Source: Phaeodactylum tricornutum CCAP 1055/1
Taxonomy: Eukaryota; Bacillariophyta; Bacillariophyceae; Surirellales; Neidiaceae
Direction: 5' to 3'
Length of the DNA stretch: 64,000 bases
Assembly (NCBI RefSeq): GCF_000150955.2
Contig: NC_011671.1
Span: forward strand, 1,364,001 to 1,428,000
Shown: one piece after another, positions 42,812 to 54,940 of the stretch
Layout of the letters: each line of letters starts with the position of its first letter
Numbering within the stretch: the stretch's first letter is position 1
Made by a program: the position numbers and the translations under genes
The notes under the pieces: model-generated
What the model was told of the DNA's origin: nothing
The model's input: only the letters and a program-made list of their open reading frames with translations
Databases searched by the model: none

Positions 42812-45800
42812 ATGTCGGAAGAACCGCCTGCCGATTGGAGGGAGAACTCCACCGGGGGATTGGCGGATCCCAACGTCCCCGTCGCTCCGTATCCACCGAT
42901 GATTTCCGCACGTTTTCCTTCCCATCATCTTCGCTCTTCCCTTTCCCATTCTCCACACTACACGTCTCCCACTCCTAGTTTTATCGGCAGTCGCGCCGAA
43001 TCCAATGTGAGTGGGACTAGCAGTCTTTTCCCCGGATACGCCACGAACGTCGGAGGAGCCTCCACCGCGACGAGTTTGGAAGACGGCGGCACGGCGGATG
43101 AAGCTTCTCGGCAGACCAACGCATTCGCAGTAACCGACGATTCCGCGGCAATCGCAAACATTGAATTTTGTCGACCGGATCTCCTAGCTTGTATTAATTG
43201 TGTTTCCTCCTCTAGCAATACCCACACCACGTCCAACACTCCAACGTCACTCAACAGCGCCAAATTCGCAGATTCTACCACCCCGGCGCGCAGCAATCGC
43301 AAAATGGGACCTGTTCTCTTGGAGCTCCGAAAACTTCAGCTTAACGAAGGAACTCACGGAAATCATGATTTCTTTACGACATCACAAATTTCCGTATCGA
43401 GAGGTAACCCCTCACTGGGCATGAGCATGTCGAGCACCTGCTTGCATGTATCGCCACAGGCAATGCGGACCGGCGAAAACGCACTGCACAGACCACCACC
43501 GCCAATTGCGACGGGACTAACGACCGGAGCCTTATGTATTCACACTTTTGTCATAAAGTCGGATGGCGACAATGAAAACAATCAGGATTGGACGCCCAAC
43601 GTGGAGTACTACCATACACCACGACATCATCGTGCCTCCACTGCAGTACAGTGGTGTCCAACGACGGTGCGTCCTCAGCATGTAGCAATTGGTTTACTTT
43701 CTGCTTCTTCCAGTGGTAGTCACCCTACCACAAACAGTGTCGTACCCGGACGGCGAGGCGTCTCGGGTGGTGGTGTGGCCGCTAGTGTGGGACTAGGCGC
43801 CCGATCGGCTAGTACTGGCGACAAGGATTATTGTTGTTTCGTATGGGATGTTGAGCACCAAAGCGCTTCTCGACGGACGAAGACATCGCCGATTTACAAA
43901 CTAAGTCATCAGTCCGGCGTTGCTTCATTAGGTTGGCTCATGGGCGGGGAAACCTTGGCCATAGGCGGACAATTGCGTCATGTTCAATTGTACGACTTGC
44001 GCGAAGCCACGACGTCGGCACCCATGACTGTTATGGCCCACAATTTTGCCGTACACGGAATTGTCCCCGACCCTCACAAGTCCTGGCAATTTGCTACTTA
44101 CAGTCGGGTATCGAACGAGCCCGTAAAAATCTGGGATTGTCGAAGAATGGACACCAACTTGACGGAAATCAAAATTCCTTCCCAGTCAATATCTCCTTCG
44201 TCAGTATCGGGTGTGACACCTCCCGTCTCGCAAGTGCACTGGTCACCACTAGAAGCAGGCTTCTTGTCAGTAGCGGTTGGAGACGCCATCTACGAATTCG
44301 ATACAACGACGCCGGCCTCACGACCGATTCATGTCAATACGATGTATGCTCGGGGATCGGTTCTCGACGTGGCATTGTACCCGTTTGTGGCGGAGATGGG
44401 GACCGCCAAGGAAGCGAGTGTGCATAAACTCAAGGCTGAACAACGTATTCCAACTTTATTGATCCAAGAAGATGCGATGGAAGCAAAGCACCTGGAGGAG
44501 ATGAAGCTCAATCATTTTCTGGAAAAACGTTCGGTACGTAGCAACCAACGCATTCTTGGAGAACTCTACCCCAATCGTATGATGGTAGTCTATACAGACA
44601 GATCTCTACACGATTTTCCACGCCATACCATTGCTCCGTTGGCAGTGTCCAGCAGGGATGGCAGGTTGGTGCACTCCATCGGACGTACGCTATGGGTAGG
44701 GTCCAGCAGGCAAGGACCGGCTGCCATTGAACGTCTTACCGCAGCGCAAGATGAGGATGTATCCGCCGTAATGTTGCGCCGGGCGCGCTGCATACAGTCC
44801 ATCAATTATTCTATGGATCCATCAGCCAATATTCAAATCCTTGCGCATGATGGGAGCGGAGTCGACTCGCTGTTACGGCTATGGAGTTGGATTGAACGAG
44901 TGGAAGTCTTGTGCTCCAGTACAGAAACAGACGATGGATGGGATGATGGCATGTCATGGCCGGCGAAGACTTTGATGGACGCGGGTGCTTGGCGCCTGTT
45001 GCATATTGCCGGATGTGGCGAGGGGGAAATACGGGGCTTTTCTGAACATTCCTGCTGCTCAATTTATGATAGTCCAGGCCGCCGGTAAGGAAAAGTGAAT
45101 GAAAAGATCCTTTACATTGTGTGGCCATATCATTTCTAAACTACATGAGACTTTTCTATGCAGTGCGGCGTTAACTTCATGCGGGTGGGCGGGAAGGTTT
45201 GATCTCTCGACGGTTATGGGGGAATGTGAGGAGCTCGGTGAGTACGAAAGGTCGGCGGCTCTGGCCGTATGGCACGACGACATCGGGGCCGCAGTTGACT
45301 GCCTGCAGCGTGGAGCCTCGGTGATCAGGCAACAAATGAAGAGGGGTGGAGAAAGTGTTAATATGTATTGCTCCTCCGAGCATGCCGAAACGCTGGATCT
45401 CGTTTCTTTCTGTGTAGCTGGTCATCGGGGTGACAGCATGGATTCACCGGCTTCCGGAATCTGGAGAAGAACGTGCGCGACTTTGATGAAACGAAGCAGC
45501 TTTTCTGGCCAATCCCGATGTTTTGCCTACGTTCGTGGAATGCTCAAATTTCTCATGACCTCGGGGTCGGACCAAGGGCATGACGAGGTTCTCTTGTGCG
45601 ATGATTTGAGTCTTTGCGATCGCGTTGGCTTTGCTTGTCGCTTTCTCTCCTGGAACGAGCTTCTGCAATACTTGGAAACGTGCATCGTCAATTGTCAAAG
45701 ATCAGGTGACATCGAGGGTATGATAATTACAGGGCTCGAAAAGGAAGGTATTAAAATCTTGCAATCCTTTGTGGATCGAACTGCTGATGTGCAAAGCGCT

Positions 45801-46580
45801 GCTTTAATAACGAGTCGAGTCATTTTTCCCGTTGGTTGGAATGGTGAACGTCGAGCCAGTATAGAGTGGTTGGAATCTTACCGATCACTGTTAAATACTT
45901 GGCAAATGTGGCAGTCTCGCGCCTTGTTTGATGTCGATCGTGCGGACCTTTTACGCAAGGTAAAGTCGCGTCAATTTGATGCGTCCGGCAAATTTGGCAG
46001 CGTTCCCATTAGTCGTCGGCAAGTGTCTGCTGGTGGTAAACCAGGGCTGCGCCAACCCGATCCGGACATTCAAGCCACCATTCCGGCACAGCTTGACGCC
46101 CGCTGTAACTACTGCTCCGCTCCATTGAGCTTGAAGCTAAAAGACACGCACGCCAATCAATGGCTGTCCAAAATGAAACCGGTGCTACCATGCTGTGCAC
46201 AATGTCGCAAGCCGCTTCCGCATTGCGCTATTTGCATGTTATCAATGGGTACCTTAAATCCATACATGGAATTGACGAAAGACCGATCAGGGCGGTCGTC
46301 CCGTAGTGGCCTTTCGTCGCTGCAGACCGCGGATGACATGTCGTCTTTGGGGAATTTGCCCTTTGCAGAATGGTTCACTTGGTGTCTACGATGCAAGCAT
46401 GGCGGCCACGCCCACCATTTGGTGGGATGGTTTGCGAAACATGAAGTATGCCCCGTGAGCGGGTGTGACTGTCATTGTCAATTCGACGGAATTCATGAGT
46501 TGAATCGATATAAGCAATCTTCAGAGAGAGTAACAAACGAAAACGAGCAGGACACGACAAGCAACACCGAGGCCGACTAA
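42812..46580 (+). CDS. MIOS: MIOS / SEA4 homologue, GATOR2 (SEACAT) complex subunit
   Basis: Scaffold of the GATOR2/SEACAT complex that relays amino acid status to TORC1. Two exons: 42812-45084 and 45164-46580, with a GTAAGG...GCAG intron of 79 bp; product 1229 aa. The N-terminal third is a Ser/Thr-rich lead-in and then a WD40 propeller (STAVQWCPTTVRPQHVAIGL, YCCFVWDVEHQSA, VASLGWLMGGETLAIGG, PVKIWDCRRMD, VSQVHWSPLEAGFLSVAVGD). Exon 2 begins inside the family block AALTSCGWAG, continues with an alpha-solenoid and ends in the zinc module CNYCSAPLSLKL, PVLPCCAQCRKPLPHCAICM, WCLRCKHGGHAHHLVGWF and CPVSGCDCHC. The order WD40 - solenoid - RING-like zinc end is that of MIOS/SEA4. About 30 percent longer than the human protein because of low-complexity inserts. 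Confidence 0.9.
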
Positions 46581-47218
46581 GCAACCGTAAGCCACCAGCC
46601 ATCACTATGTGAAACAGAGCACAGTCTGAGTCAGCATGGATGCATTCAACGCTCCTGTGCAGTGCACTTTGCCAATCCTTTTGTTGCTGTCTAGGTTGCA
46701 AGATTGTTCCCTTTACAGTTACAGAGGACGCGAACCTACTACAACAAGAGAGAGGTAGAATAGACCCTTACCGAACCAATCAGGATTATGTGCTTGGTAG
46801 AAATTTGGTCCTTTACGGTATTCACAATCAAATCCAGCGTGACCATAATTTTTGACATAACTGTAAATTACTCCTTGCAAAACTCTCCGGGTGTTCCTAG
46901 GAATTCGCGCGACTTCTTGCGCGTTCGAGTAAAACCCGGAAAACCAACCTTATGGAGTTAGAGAACCCAATACCATATACCCGCGTATTCTGGTGTATCT
47001 CGGCATAAAACGCAGACGTACCGACAACCGTACATCCCTCATTCGTTCGTGGGCAGGAAAGTTGGCTTACGTTTTTCTCGGCTTGACGGACGTGAACGAC
47101 ACGAAATCTAATTGTAATCAAAGAGTATAAAGCAGATCTCGTTGCTACGATCATCTGACGCCCTGGGATTGATCCTATCTTCGAATTAAACTACGGATTT
47201 ACTCTTCACCTCCTCATC
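46581..47218. other. Intergenic, no gene supported
   Basis: About 640 bp between MIOS and the APS reductase gene. Contains CCTTTACAGTTACAGAG (46709-46725) as the only motif-like sequence. Confidence 0.4.
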
Positions 47219-48722
47219 ATGAAGTATCTCGTGGCTGTGACGACACTATTGAGCACCGTGTCGGTGTCGGCTTTTGTGCCTCAAAAAGCGGCCTTTGGCG
47301 CCTTGACTCCTTTTGGATCTCGCACTGGAGTGAAAATGGCCGATACGGAAACGATCTTTGACCAGGAACAGTACATTGCCGAATCCAAAGAAATGCGGCT
47401 CAAACATTTGGAGGAGCAGGCCATGTTTGCTCTCAAGATTGCTGTGGAGAATTACGGTATGTTCCTTGGAAGGTGTCCTTGTTGGATCTGGCCAGGGAGG
47501 ATCACGAGATTTTGGATAAGGGGATCGCAATCCTGTGCACAATTTGCTCTGTCCGACGTTGTCTCGTATATGTCTCCAAATGTTTGTGTTATTTGATGTA
47601 GGTGCCATTTGCTAACCAAGCCCTTTCTTGTAACCCTTCTCTCCAGGCAACGCGGTCTTTCCCAACGCCATGATTGCGGGCGATGTTGTTATTACTCACC
47701 TCTTGTCGCGTCTCGGATACCTGGAAAACGGCAAAGCCAAAATTATGGTTGTCGATACCTTCCATCTCTTCCCCGAAACGATGGAGTTTCTTGAGAAATT
47801 GGAAGAGCACTACAATTTCAAGGCCGACGTCTTCTGCGCCGACAAGATACCCGTTGGCGACAAGGATGCCTTCGACAAGCGCTACGGTGCCAATCTTTGG
47901 AAGGAAGATATAGACGAGTATGACCGCGTTTGCAAGGTGGAGCCTTTCCAGCGAGGTCTCAAAACACTCAAGACTGACTGCATGATCAACGGACGTACCC
48001 GATGGCAAGGATTCGAACGCGCCTGGATTGATTTGTTCGAAAACGCTCCCATTGGTGGCGGACTCGCCAAATGCAACCCCATTGCCTACTGGACTTTGGA
48101 AGATACCTTTGACTATATTGCCAAATACGATGTCCCGTACCACCCGCTCCACGAAAAGGGATACCCCAGTATTGGTGACGCCAAGGACACTATTCCGGTT
48201 CCGGAAGACGGCTCGGTTCGATTTGTAGATTTTAAGTTTGAAGGCGATAAAACCGTATGGTTAGATTACGCCAAAGAACGGGTGGGCCGCTTCGTCGGAT
48301 TAGCAACCAAGGATGGCAAAACCAAGACGGAATGCGGTATTCACGTGGACGGAGCCGAGCGTACCTGGGACCGGGATTTGTGGGAGGAAGAGAATAGTGT
48401 GGTCAAGAAAATCTCGTCGTCCGCGGATGCTTTGGAAATCAAAAAGTCGGGCAAGCCCGCCGTAATTGCCGTCTATGCACCCTGGTGTCAATTCAGCCAG
48501 GCTATGGAGGATCAATTTGAGGAATTTGCGAAAGCAGTAGGAGACGATGTCGACGTTTACAGTTTCCGCGGAGACGAAGAACGAGAGTTTGTCATGGCTA
48601 ACTTGAACACCAACTCGTTCCCGACCGTCAATGTGATCAAGGCAGACGGTACCGCAGTGAAGTACGAGTCGGAGGAACGTACTGTCGAAGCTTTTAAAAA
48701 GTTCATGGAAAAGACACTTTAG
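47219..48722 (+). CDS. APR: Plastid APS reductase with thioredoxin-like domain, no Fe-S ligands (APR-B type)
   Basis: Reduces adenosine 5'-phosphosulfate to sulfite in plastid sulfate assimilation. Two exons: 47219-47456 and 47647-48722, with a GTATGT...CCAG intron of 190 bp; product 437 aa. The leader MKYLVAVTTLLSTVSVSA|FVP is a diatom plastid bipartite signal with Phe at the transit start. The reductase domain shows MVVDTFHLFPETMEFL, KTDCMINGRTRWQG and the catalytic TECGIHVDGA (Cys309). The CC and CxxC pairs that bind the 4Fe-4S cluster of plant APR are missing: only RVCKVEPF stands at the first site. The C-terminal domain has the thioredoxin-like APWCQFSQAMEDQF with CxxS (Cys360, Ser363) instead of CxxC. 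This matches the cluster-free form known from a moss and some algae. Confidence 0.93.
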
Positions 48723-48800
48723 ACTGGATACTGGTGCAAGTACATCTCGAAGACAAAGATTTAAGTAATTCTCTATAGTCATGCTTATTTGACGGAATAC

Positions 48801-50555
48801 TTAGCGGTTGCTGGTGCTGTTGTATGTATGTATGTATGTGCGCATCGGTATGCCTCCCATGGTAGTTTCTTTCTTGATGACAAACCCTTGCGAAGGATAA
48901 AATGCATTAGCTTCTTTCAAAAACACCGGCGTGGTAGCAACGAAAGAAACACCCGTGCTCGATGTTGTCGATGAAAATCCGTCTTGCTGCATTACCAAGC
49001 CTTTGGCAAAGTTCCAAAGTTCGTTTCCGACGCCGCATGCGCGCATATGTGGGTCAACAAAGAAACGAGTAATCTCGTACATGTTTGAACCCTCTATACT
49101 TTTCTTTCCTTCGGCATAGCGTCGCAAGCCTATGCATCCAACAATTTTTCGCTGGACAGTGTCGCTCATATCGTGGCACTCAGTGGCAACTAGGAAAAAG
49201 CCACCCATGTCCCGAAATCTTTGCGCAATATCGGAAATAGAATCTCCGTCCTTGCCGACCGTCGCTAGCAAATCCTTTTTGAGAACCGATTTGACCATTC
49301 TATGAACGCCCGGGTACATTTCAAATAAATGCTCGTATGTACCTTCAAAAAGCGTGCGGACTTGATTCTCGTCACAACGTTCTATTGCTGACAACCAACC
49401 GATGCTGCCCCCACGTACTCGATCTAATTGGAATCGAGATGGGCGAACTCCTGTCACCCAAGGGCAAAGAGTACGCTCCAAAATCAGATTTGTGATATGT
49501 CGTGACGGAGAAAAAGCTACAGCCAGAGCATAGGAACGCAAATGAAGATCTAAAGCCATATGTTCGTCAAACATTTCCAAGGGGGTCAGCATGGCGCCGT
49601 GCGCTCTTGCGTACAGTGCTGCAGTTCCCACATCGATAATTCTCGGGAAAGCAAAACCGTACTGCAGGAGTCGTGTCGTCACCGCTTCGCACGACGCGCC
49701 GACAGGTGCCAGGACGGAATGGTGTTGTCCTGTTTCCGACTCACCCCGTTCTAACTTGGCCTTGAAGTGAGCGTAGTAGCATCTCTGGTAAGCACTTAGT
49801 ACGGACCGATCGTATTCGACTGGTTTGAGTGGTTCGTACAAAATCATGGCGCTTTCGCGGTTTTCGCAAAGGGTGGATGCACAAAACTGTAACAGAGTCT
49901 GGCAGACAACCTCGCCCAAGTATGCAACCACGAGTTCTGAGACAACGAGAGTCGCAACGTTTGGGTGAGCCGCACCAGCAATGTTTCCATACTTGCTTGC
50001 TTTCCGTAGGTCCGCAGCGACCAATGTAAATGTGGTCAACGACGAGCCATTAACGGAATAGCAGACGACATCCTCACCTGCGTTGTCGTCTGCCCTCGTC
50101 CATTTAAGGTTTCTTTCCAAAAAGTCACGTTTGGCGTTGACAACGTCCGGAAAGTCAACTTCAAGAACGTGAATATCTACATTACCAGGATCAGATAGCA
50201 AAGCAGCCCAGATTCCTGTCACATCCAAACCAGCACCGAGAAAAATGAGTTGCTTTCGGTTCCTGTTTGTAGATTTCGTGTCCTCAATATCATACGAATG
50301 TCTATGTAAAACCGGCAGCCTCAAAAAGGAACCAACTTGATCTAGAATAACAGCTATTCGCACTGCATATCCAGCATTGATGAGCGGCGTCTGGCGTCGA
50401 TTTTGACCTATAAGCGCGGTCGCAGCCTGTTCCAATAGAGATCCGTAGGAATGTGTGTCCTTTTCATCGTGACACGACGACCGATAGCCGGCGCGATATG
50501 CCGATGCTTTGGCTTGTAGTGCGTCCTTGGCAGTTTTTGTGACGGAAGATTCCAT
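48801..50555 (-). CDS. Fusion: LCM-family (leucine carboxyl) methyltransferase plus GNAT acetyltransferase
   Basis: A 584-aa single exon. Residues 1-390 are of the LCMT1/TYW4 SAM-dependent methyltransferase family: DALQAKASAYRAGY, TPLINAGYAVRI, then the SAM-binding LIFLGAGLDVTGIWAAL, VHVLEVDFPDVVNAKRDFL-like acid loop (IHVLEVDFP), and LVVSELVVAYLG. Residues about 420-584 form a GNAT domain: GGFFLVATECH, KIVGCIGLRRY, MYEITRFFVDPHMRACGVGNELW (acetyl-CoA loop, R-x-x-G-x-G variant), TTPVFLKEANAFYPSQGF. There is no stop or intron between them. A GTATGTATGTATGTATGT tetranucleotide run at 48823-48840 codes for the very C terminus. Substrates of either half are unknown; PP2A tail or tRNA wybutosine methylation are family options. 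Confidence 0.8.
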   Translation of the reverse strand: MESSVTKTAKDALQAKASAYRAGYRSSCHDEKDTHSYGSLLEQAATALIGQNRRQTPLINAGYAVRIAVILDQVGSFLRLPVLHRHSYDIEDTKSTNRNRKQLIFLGAGLDVTGIWAALLSDPGNVDIHVLEVDFPDVVNAKRDFLERNLKWTRADDNAGEDVVCYSVNGSSLTTFTLVAADLRKASKYGNIAGAAHPNVATLVVSELVVAYLGEVVCQTLLQFCASTLCENRESAMILYEPLKPVEYDRSVLSAYQRCYYAHFKAKLERGESETGQHHSVLAPVGASCEAVTTRLLQYGFAFPRIIDVGTAALYARAHGAMLTPLEMFDEHMALDLHLRSYALAVAFSPSRHITNLILERTLCPWVTGVRPSRFQLDRVRGGSIGWLSAIERCDENQVRTLFEGTYEHLFEMYPGVHRMVKSVLKKDLLATVGKDGDSISDIAQRFRDMGGFFLVATECHDMSDTVQRKIVGCIGLRRYAEGKKSIEGSNMYEITRFFVDPHMRACGVGNELWNFAKGLVMQQDGFSSTTSSTGVSFVATTPVFLKEANAFYPSQGFVIKKETTMGGIPMRTYIHTYNSTSNR

Positions 50556-51509
50556 ATTCGAAGAATGCTTTCCTGAAACAAGAACTACCTATTCATTCGC
50601 GGCGCTTCGCGACTACTTAGAACCGCAAGTCAGTTTTCGCAATGAACTGCCATGGTGGTAGTTGCATGATTGCCTATATTCTGTGTAGCAATTTTTCACA
50701 TACAATAAATCGGTATCGGGTAAAAAGTCGCTCAGCCATATGAAAGAGATAAATTATCCAACCAATTCACTGTTTAGAACGTACATGGCATGGACAATTT
50801 TCAAATTTTTAAGGCTTAATAAATTAAACAGTCGGCTTCGCAGTCACATCATTTCGATGATGTATCGCTATCACTTACAGTTACGAGCACTAAACAGAGA
50901 CCTTCCAATAGTCTGAATCTGATATGGAAGCTTACATAACTGCATTTACAGTCAAAGCCATTGACTGCACCTCTCGTTGCTTTTACTGTCAATTGATCCT
51001 GTAACCACAAAAGTCGTAAGCTCTGTGAGAAATAGCAAAAAAACAATGTTATCACCTTCATTTACCAGTCAAGTCTCGTCATGGCACAAGATCGGCTCAG
51101 ATAGGGCCTTTTTATTTTAGCAAGATATTGTGTTTCTAATTGGAGGCAGCAAAGCGTGAATCGCACTTCGACACCGCTGCGTCTTGCGTTGACGTAACTT
51201 CTTGACGACTGCGTTGCACTCACCATTTGGATCCCTGTCGCCAACGATACATTAAGGAAGGAAAGCAGAAAGTAATCAGAAATGTTTTCTCAATCTATAC
51301 CGCGGCTGCGATAGAAACGCAACACCGGCTCAAACAGAGCGTTGTCAATCTTTGCAAGTTTTCAAAAAAGGAGGCGATGGACCGTTGAAGAGCGAACCAT
51401 CACCGCTGCGACCTGCAAGCTTTCACAAAACAAAGCCAAGCAACACGTACCTATTTAAATCTGCGATCGACAGAATTGCAGCAATATCGCTTCTGTCCGA
51501 AGCCTAAGA
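50556..51509. other. Intergenic, no gene supported
   Basis: About 950 bp. Several TTTACAGTCAA/TTTACTGTCAA copies lie at about 50940-51000, in keeping with a promoter for the minus or plus side, but no coding frame is convincing. Confidence 0.4.
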
Positions 51510-54426
51510 CTAAGCCCCGTACACTTTACGCTGGAGCCCTTGTGGAAACGTAGCAACAACACTCATCCACGGTTGTTCGACTACCACCATTTCGTTCTCA
51601 TCGACGAAGTCCACGAAGAGCATGCTATTGTACCGCAAACAGCAAGTGCAAGCTGCTGCACTCTGATCAACTTCATCTGAACTTGTTACGGACAGGGATC
51701 GCTTGCGTTTGCGCCCACGAACATGTATCTCTGGAACGTTTCGACAAAACTTGGGATAGCTCTTGTCCATGGACATTGTCACGAAAGCACCGAAAGAGCC
51801 CTTCAAAACATGTTTGAAAATAAGCCGCGTGTTAGAGATATAAATGTATCCCATTACTATACCATTGAAACCGCATCAAGTGTCGTTTAAATGGGCGAAA
51901 CAGGGCAATATGCTCTTGCAAGAAAGACAACCAACTCGCGATCGTATCGTTGCAGCGAGCTGGAATAACAAGTATCTTGCTCCAGATTCATCTATTTCTA
52001 TTTGTACGTACCACGAGAAATTGGGATGCTGAGGTGGGGTTGACGGCAAGGCGCACGGGAAAATCGTTTCGATTTGAGAGTTCCAGTGGCATCGCCTTAT
52101 CCAGAGGATAGCCAGCTTCTTCGCTCCAAGGGCTAAGGCGGCGATCATGTATGTTGAAGACGTACGTTGCGTAGTTACAGCATGCCACCACCAACACTGG
52201 AGAGTCAATGCTCAAAAATGCAATAGCAGAAACAGCGGTATCCAACGGAGGAATTGTCCACCAATGGCTGAAGCTTTCTCTCGGGCTGCTGCTGTGATAA
52301 AGTGATATACGGTCTTCGCCACAAAGACCACTCTGCATGGTAGCCATCCATCGACCATCAACAGAAATTTCCAAGGATTCCACGGATAGCGAGTTTTGCG
52401 AGGCTTGCGTGATTATGGTCTGTTTCACCGCGTCTCTCGTTTCGTACATCGATTCTGTCGCTGAAGCTGCCATATTTGGCGTGAAAGGAAGATTTTGAAT
52501 CTTCCCGTCGGCTGTGGCCACTACAAGATCGTTAGTTGGAGTAAAGCGAACTGCGTTGCATGGCCCAAGAAAAGAAAAGTCCTGTGGTATTCTTGTCGGT
52601 GTCATAGTACCTTGTTCGCTAAATGCGATCCGGAAGACAAGGAGAGACACAGCGTTGCATATCGCCAAAAGTGAGCCGTCGTTGCTAATCGCCGTGCACG
52701 CCAAATTCGACGGCGTCTTCACTTGCACACTTCCCACCAGCGTTTCTTCTTCAGGCACGAGAACTGGGGTATTCAAATCACCTGTTTGTTGAGGGCCTAA
52801 GCGATACAGATCAACTCGATCTTCACGTCTCATCAAAAGCAAGCGAGCTTGCTTTGCCAACATGATTGGACTCGACGACGGCCAAGGATATAATGTTAGT
52901 GGCCGTCGAGTAGGAAACTCACGCACCTGATATAAGCAGACTTTCGTATCCATACCCCCACTGCAAAGAAGATCAACCGTTATTGTTTTCAGTTTTCCTT
53001 CCCTTTCAATAGCCTTGTGTTGCTGGCAAACAGTCATGCACTTGACATCATGTGTATGAGGCCGATGAGCATGTGTTAAGGTCCATTTCCGACCCGCCAG
53101 ACCATCGCCACCCGGAGTCATCGGCGGCCTTTCAATACAAACAACACGTGAATCAATCCCACTGGCAAATACTTTGTCCTCGTCCTGAGATACGGCCATG
53201 CATAGAACGTCCGCCTTCTCATCATTTTGGATAAAGGTTTGCTGGAGAGAACCGCTGTCGCCGTCCCAGAACTGAACGTGTCCGAGTGAGTCTCCCGATA
53301 CGACTGTACCATCCTTTAGAATGGATATACTCCATACTCGTGTTGGGATGTTGCGACCAAAATTCTCCACCGTCATGCGTAGTGTCGACTTCCAAGAAAT
53401 CCGGGACGAATTGTTCTTGTTGGTGCCTTCGGTGGAGACACAATCGTACCGTCGAATTGTCCCATCGGCGACTCCAGCAAAAATGGTTGTACCGGCCATT
53501 GAATTGTTTCTGGCCGCATTTATTCCTCGATGCCAGGCCAATGCCAAGACTGCCGCCCCGGTTGAAGGCATTGTGGACAGGAGTACCGGCTTATCGGACA
53601 CGTCGTATATACGGATGGATCCATCCTCGCAGCCTGCGGCTACAAAACTGGAATATGGACCGAGAGTTGCTAGACAAAAAATACCACCTCCTCCACTCGA
53701 AATCGTATTGCTCAATTGTCCTGTTGTAAAGTCAATGAAGAATAGAGATCCATCTCTGGAGGCGCCGACCAGTTTTGGCAACGAGGCCGGGTTCGGAGAC
53801 GACTCTTCGCCGCAATCGTGTACCCACGTCATAACGGTAACGATTCGACTCGGAAATCCGGCGATCGTTGCAATGGTACGAAACTTTTGCTGCACGGACT
53901 TGAGCTCCACCGAGCCGTTGTCGCGGGCGATTGCCAGGTAGGATTCGGAAACGGACGGCGGCGTTGCCGCCATCGCGACAATCGGCTTGGGGTGGTAGCC
54001 CAAATGCCGTAGACGATGCACCTGTACGTCGAGTGTAGGGGGAGCCTTGACTCCAATCACGGTATTGGTGGGTGGTGAAGTTTTCTTCCTTCGGGAAGTG
54101 CTCGATTTTGACTTGGTTGCGCTCGATTTGCTTGGGGTAGCAATTGCTAGCGTTTCCGGAGTTTGCATTTTCTGGGTTTTGTGTTGTTCAACGTTGACCT
54201 GCGGGCTCTTGCGCTTGGAATTTTTGCATGAATTTGAAGATTCGAGCTTTTTAGATGCTCGAGTTGGCGTTTTAGTCGGGTTGGAGGCATCCGTAGTGGC
54301 GTCACTGTTACGCCGTTTCCTGTCCTGGCGAGTTGTTCGAGATCCGGCCGACGCCACCGACTCTTCCCCTATGGATTCCTTGCGTGGGGTCACCGACTTG
54401 CGGCTCTTCTTTTTCGCACTTGCCAT
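51510..54426 (-). CDS. UTP4: U3 snoRNP / t-UTP component UTP4 (cirhin)
   Basis: WD-repeat protein of the small-subunit processome needed for pre-18S rRNA processing. Two exons: 54426-52008 and 51856-51510, product 921 aa. The ATG at 54426 starts MASAKKKSRKS; the frame is open beyond without an ATG. A basic Ser/Thr-rich N terminus leads to tandem WD40 propellers beginning VHRLRHLGYHPKPIVAMA and SYLAIARDNGSVEL. The second exon supplies the conserved end: RGRKRKRSLS, NSMLFVDFVDENEMVVVEQP and FPQGLQRKVYGA, matching the MLFMDLLDE/AVERP end of cirhin. The 151-bp intron between needs phase 1; the only donor that fits is a GTACAA at 52007, next to a better-looking GTACGT that would break the frame. 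The C-terminal match makes the join convincing even if the exact donor is uncertain. Confidence 0.88.
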
Positions 54427-54940
54427 GATTCTCAACTCTTTTGCTACGAGACAGCCACGAAGCCCGTCAATGGATATAGACAACGAACGTGTGTCCAACT
54501 GAATGCTTCGTCGCTCGACTTGATTTACTCAAACACTCGTTACCCCTGCTGGCCATTGACTTGGAGATATCGACAAGCTTTTTTTTTGCTTGGATGCCAG
54601 GGTAATTCACACGTACGTATACCAGACGGTATCCTACTTTACAGTTATACGGCGGATAGTTCTTTGATGAGAAGAATGCCCCCCGCCCCATTCTGGAAGA
54701 TTCTTCCTTCCTCGAAGATACACTCGGATTTCGTTTCTCGTTGTCAACCCAAAACTGCCTTTCCCTACAGTGAATACCTCTGCTTGCTTACTAGCCAACT
54801 TCCCATTCTTACTTGCCTCAAATACAAGTTTATCCTGTCTTGCGTGAAAAGTGGCTTTTTTGAACGGACCGTGTGTTTGCCCTTGCTGATTTATTTAGTA
54901 TTGGTCGGCGTCAGCTGTTGTTGTTGTAGTTTTCGTTGCA
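54427..54940. other. Divergent 5' region
   Basis: About 510 bp between the UTP4 and oxidoreductase starts. No coding frame or known motif supported. Confidence 0.4.

Noticed and set aside
46636-46855. Short plus-strand frames with a Cys- or Leu-rich start upstream of the APS reductase
   Set aside because: Too short and without a coherent continuation; more likely 5' sequence.
47246-48152. Long minus-strand frames opposite the APS reductase gene
   Set aside because: They mirror the codon pattern of the real gene and have no family signature.
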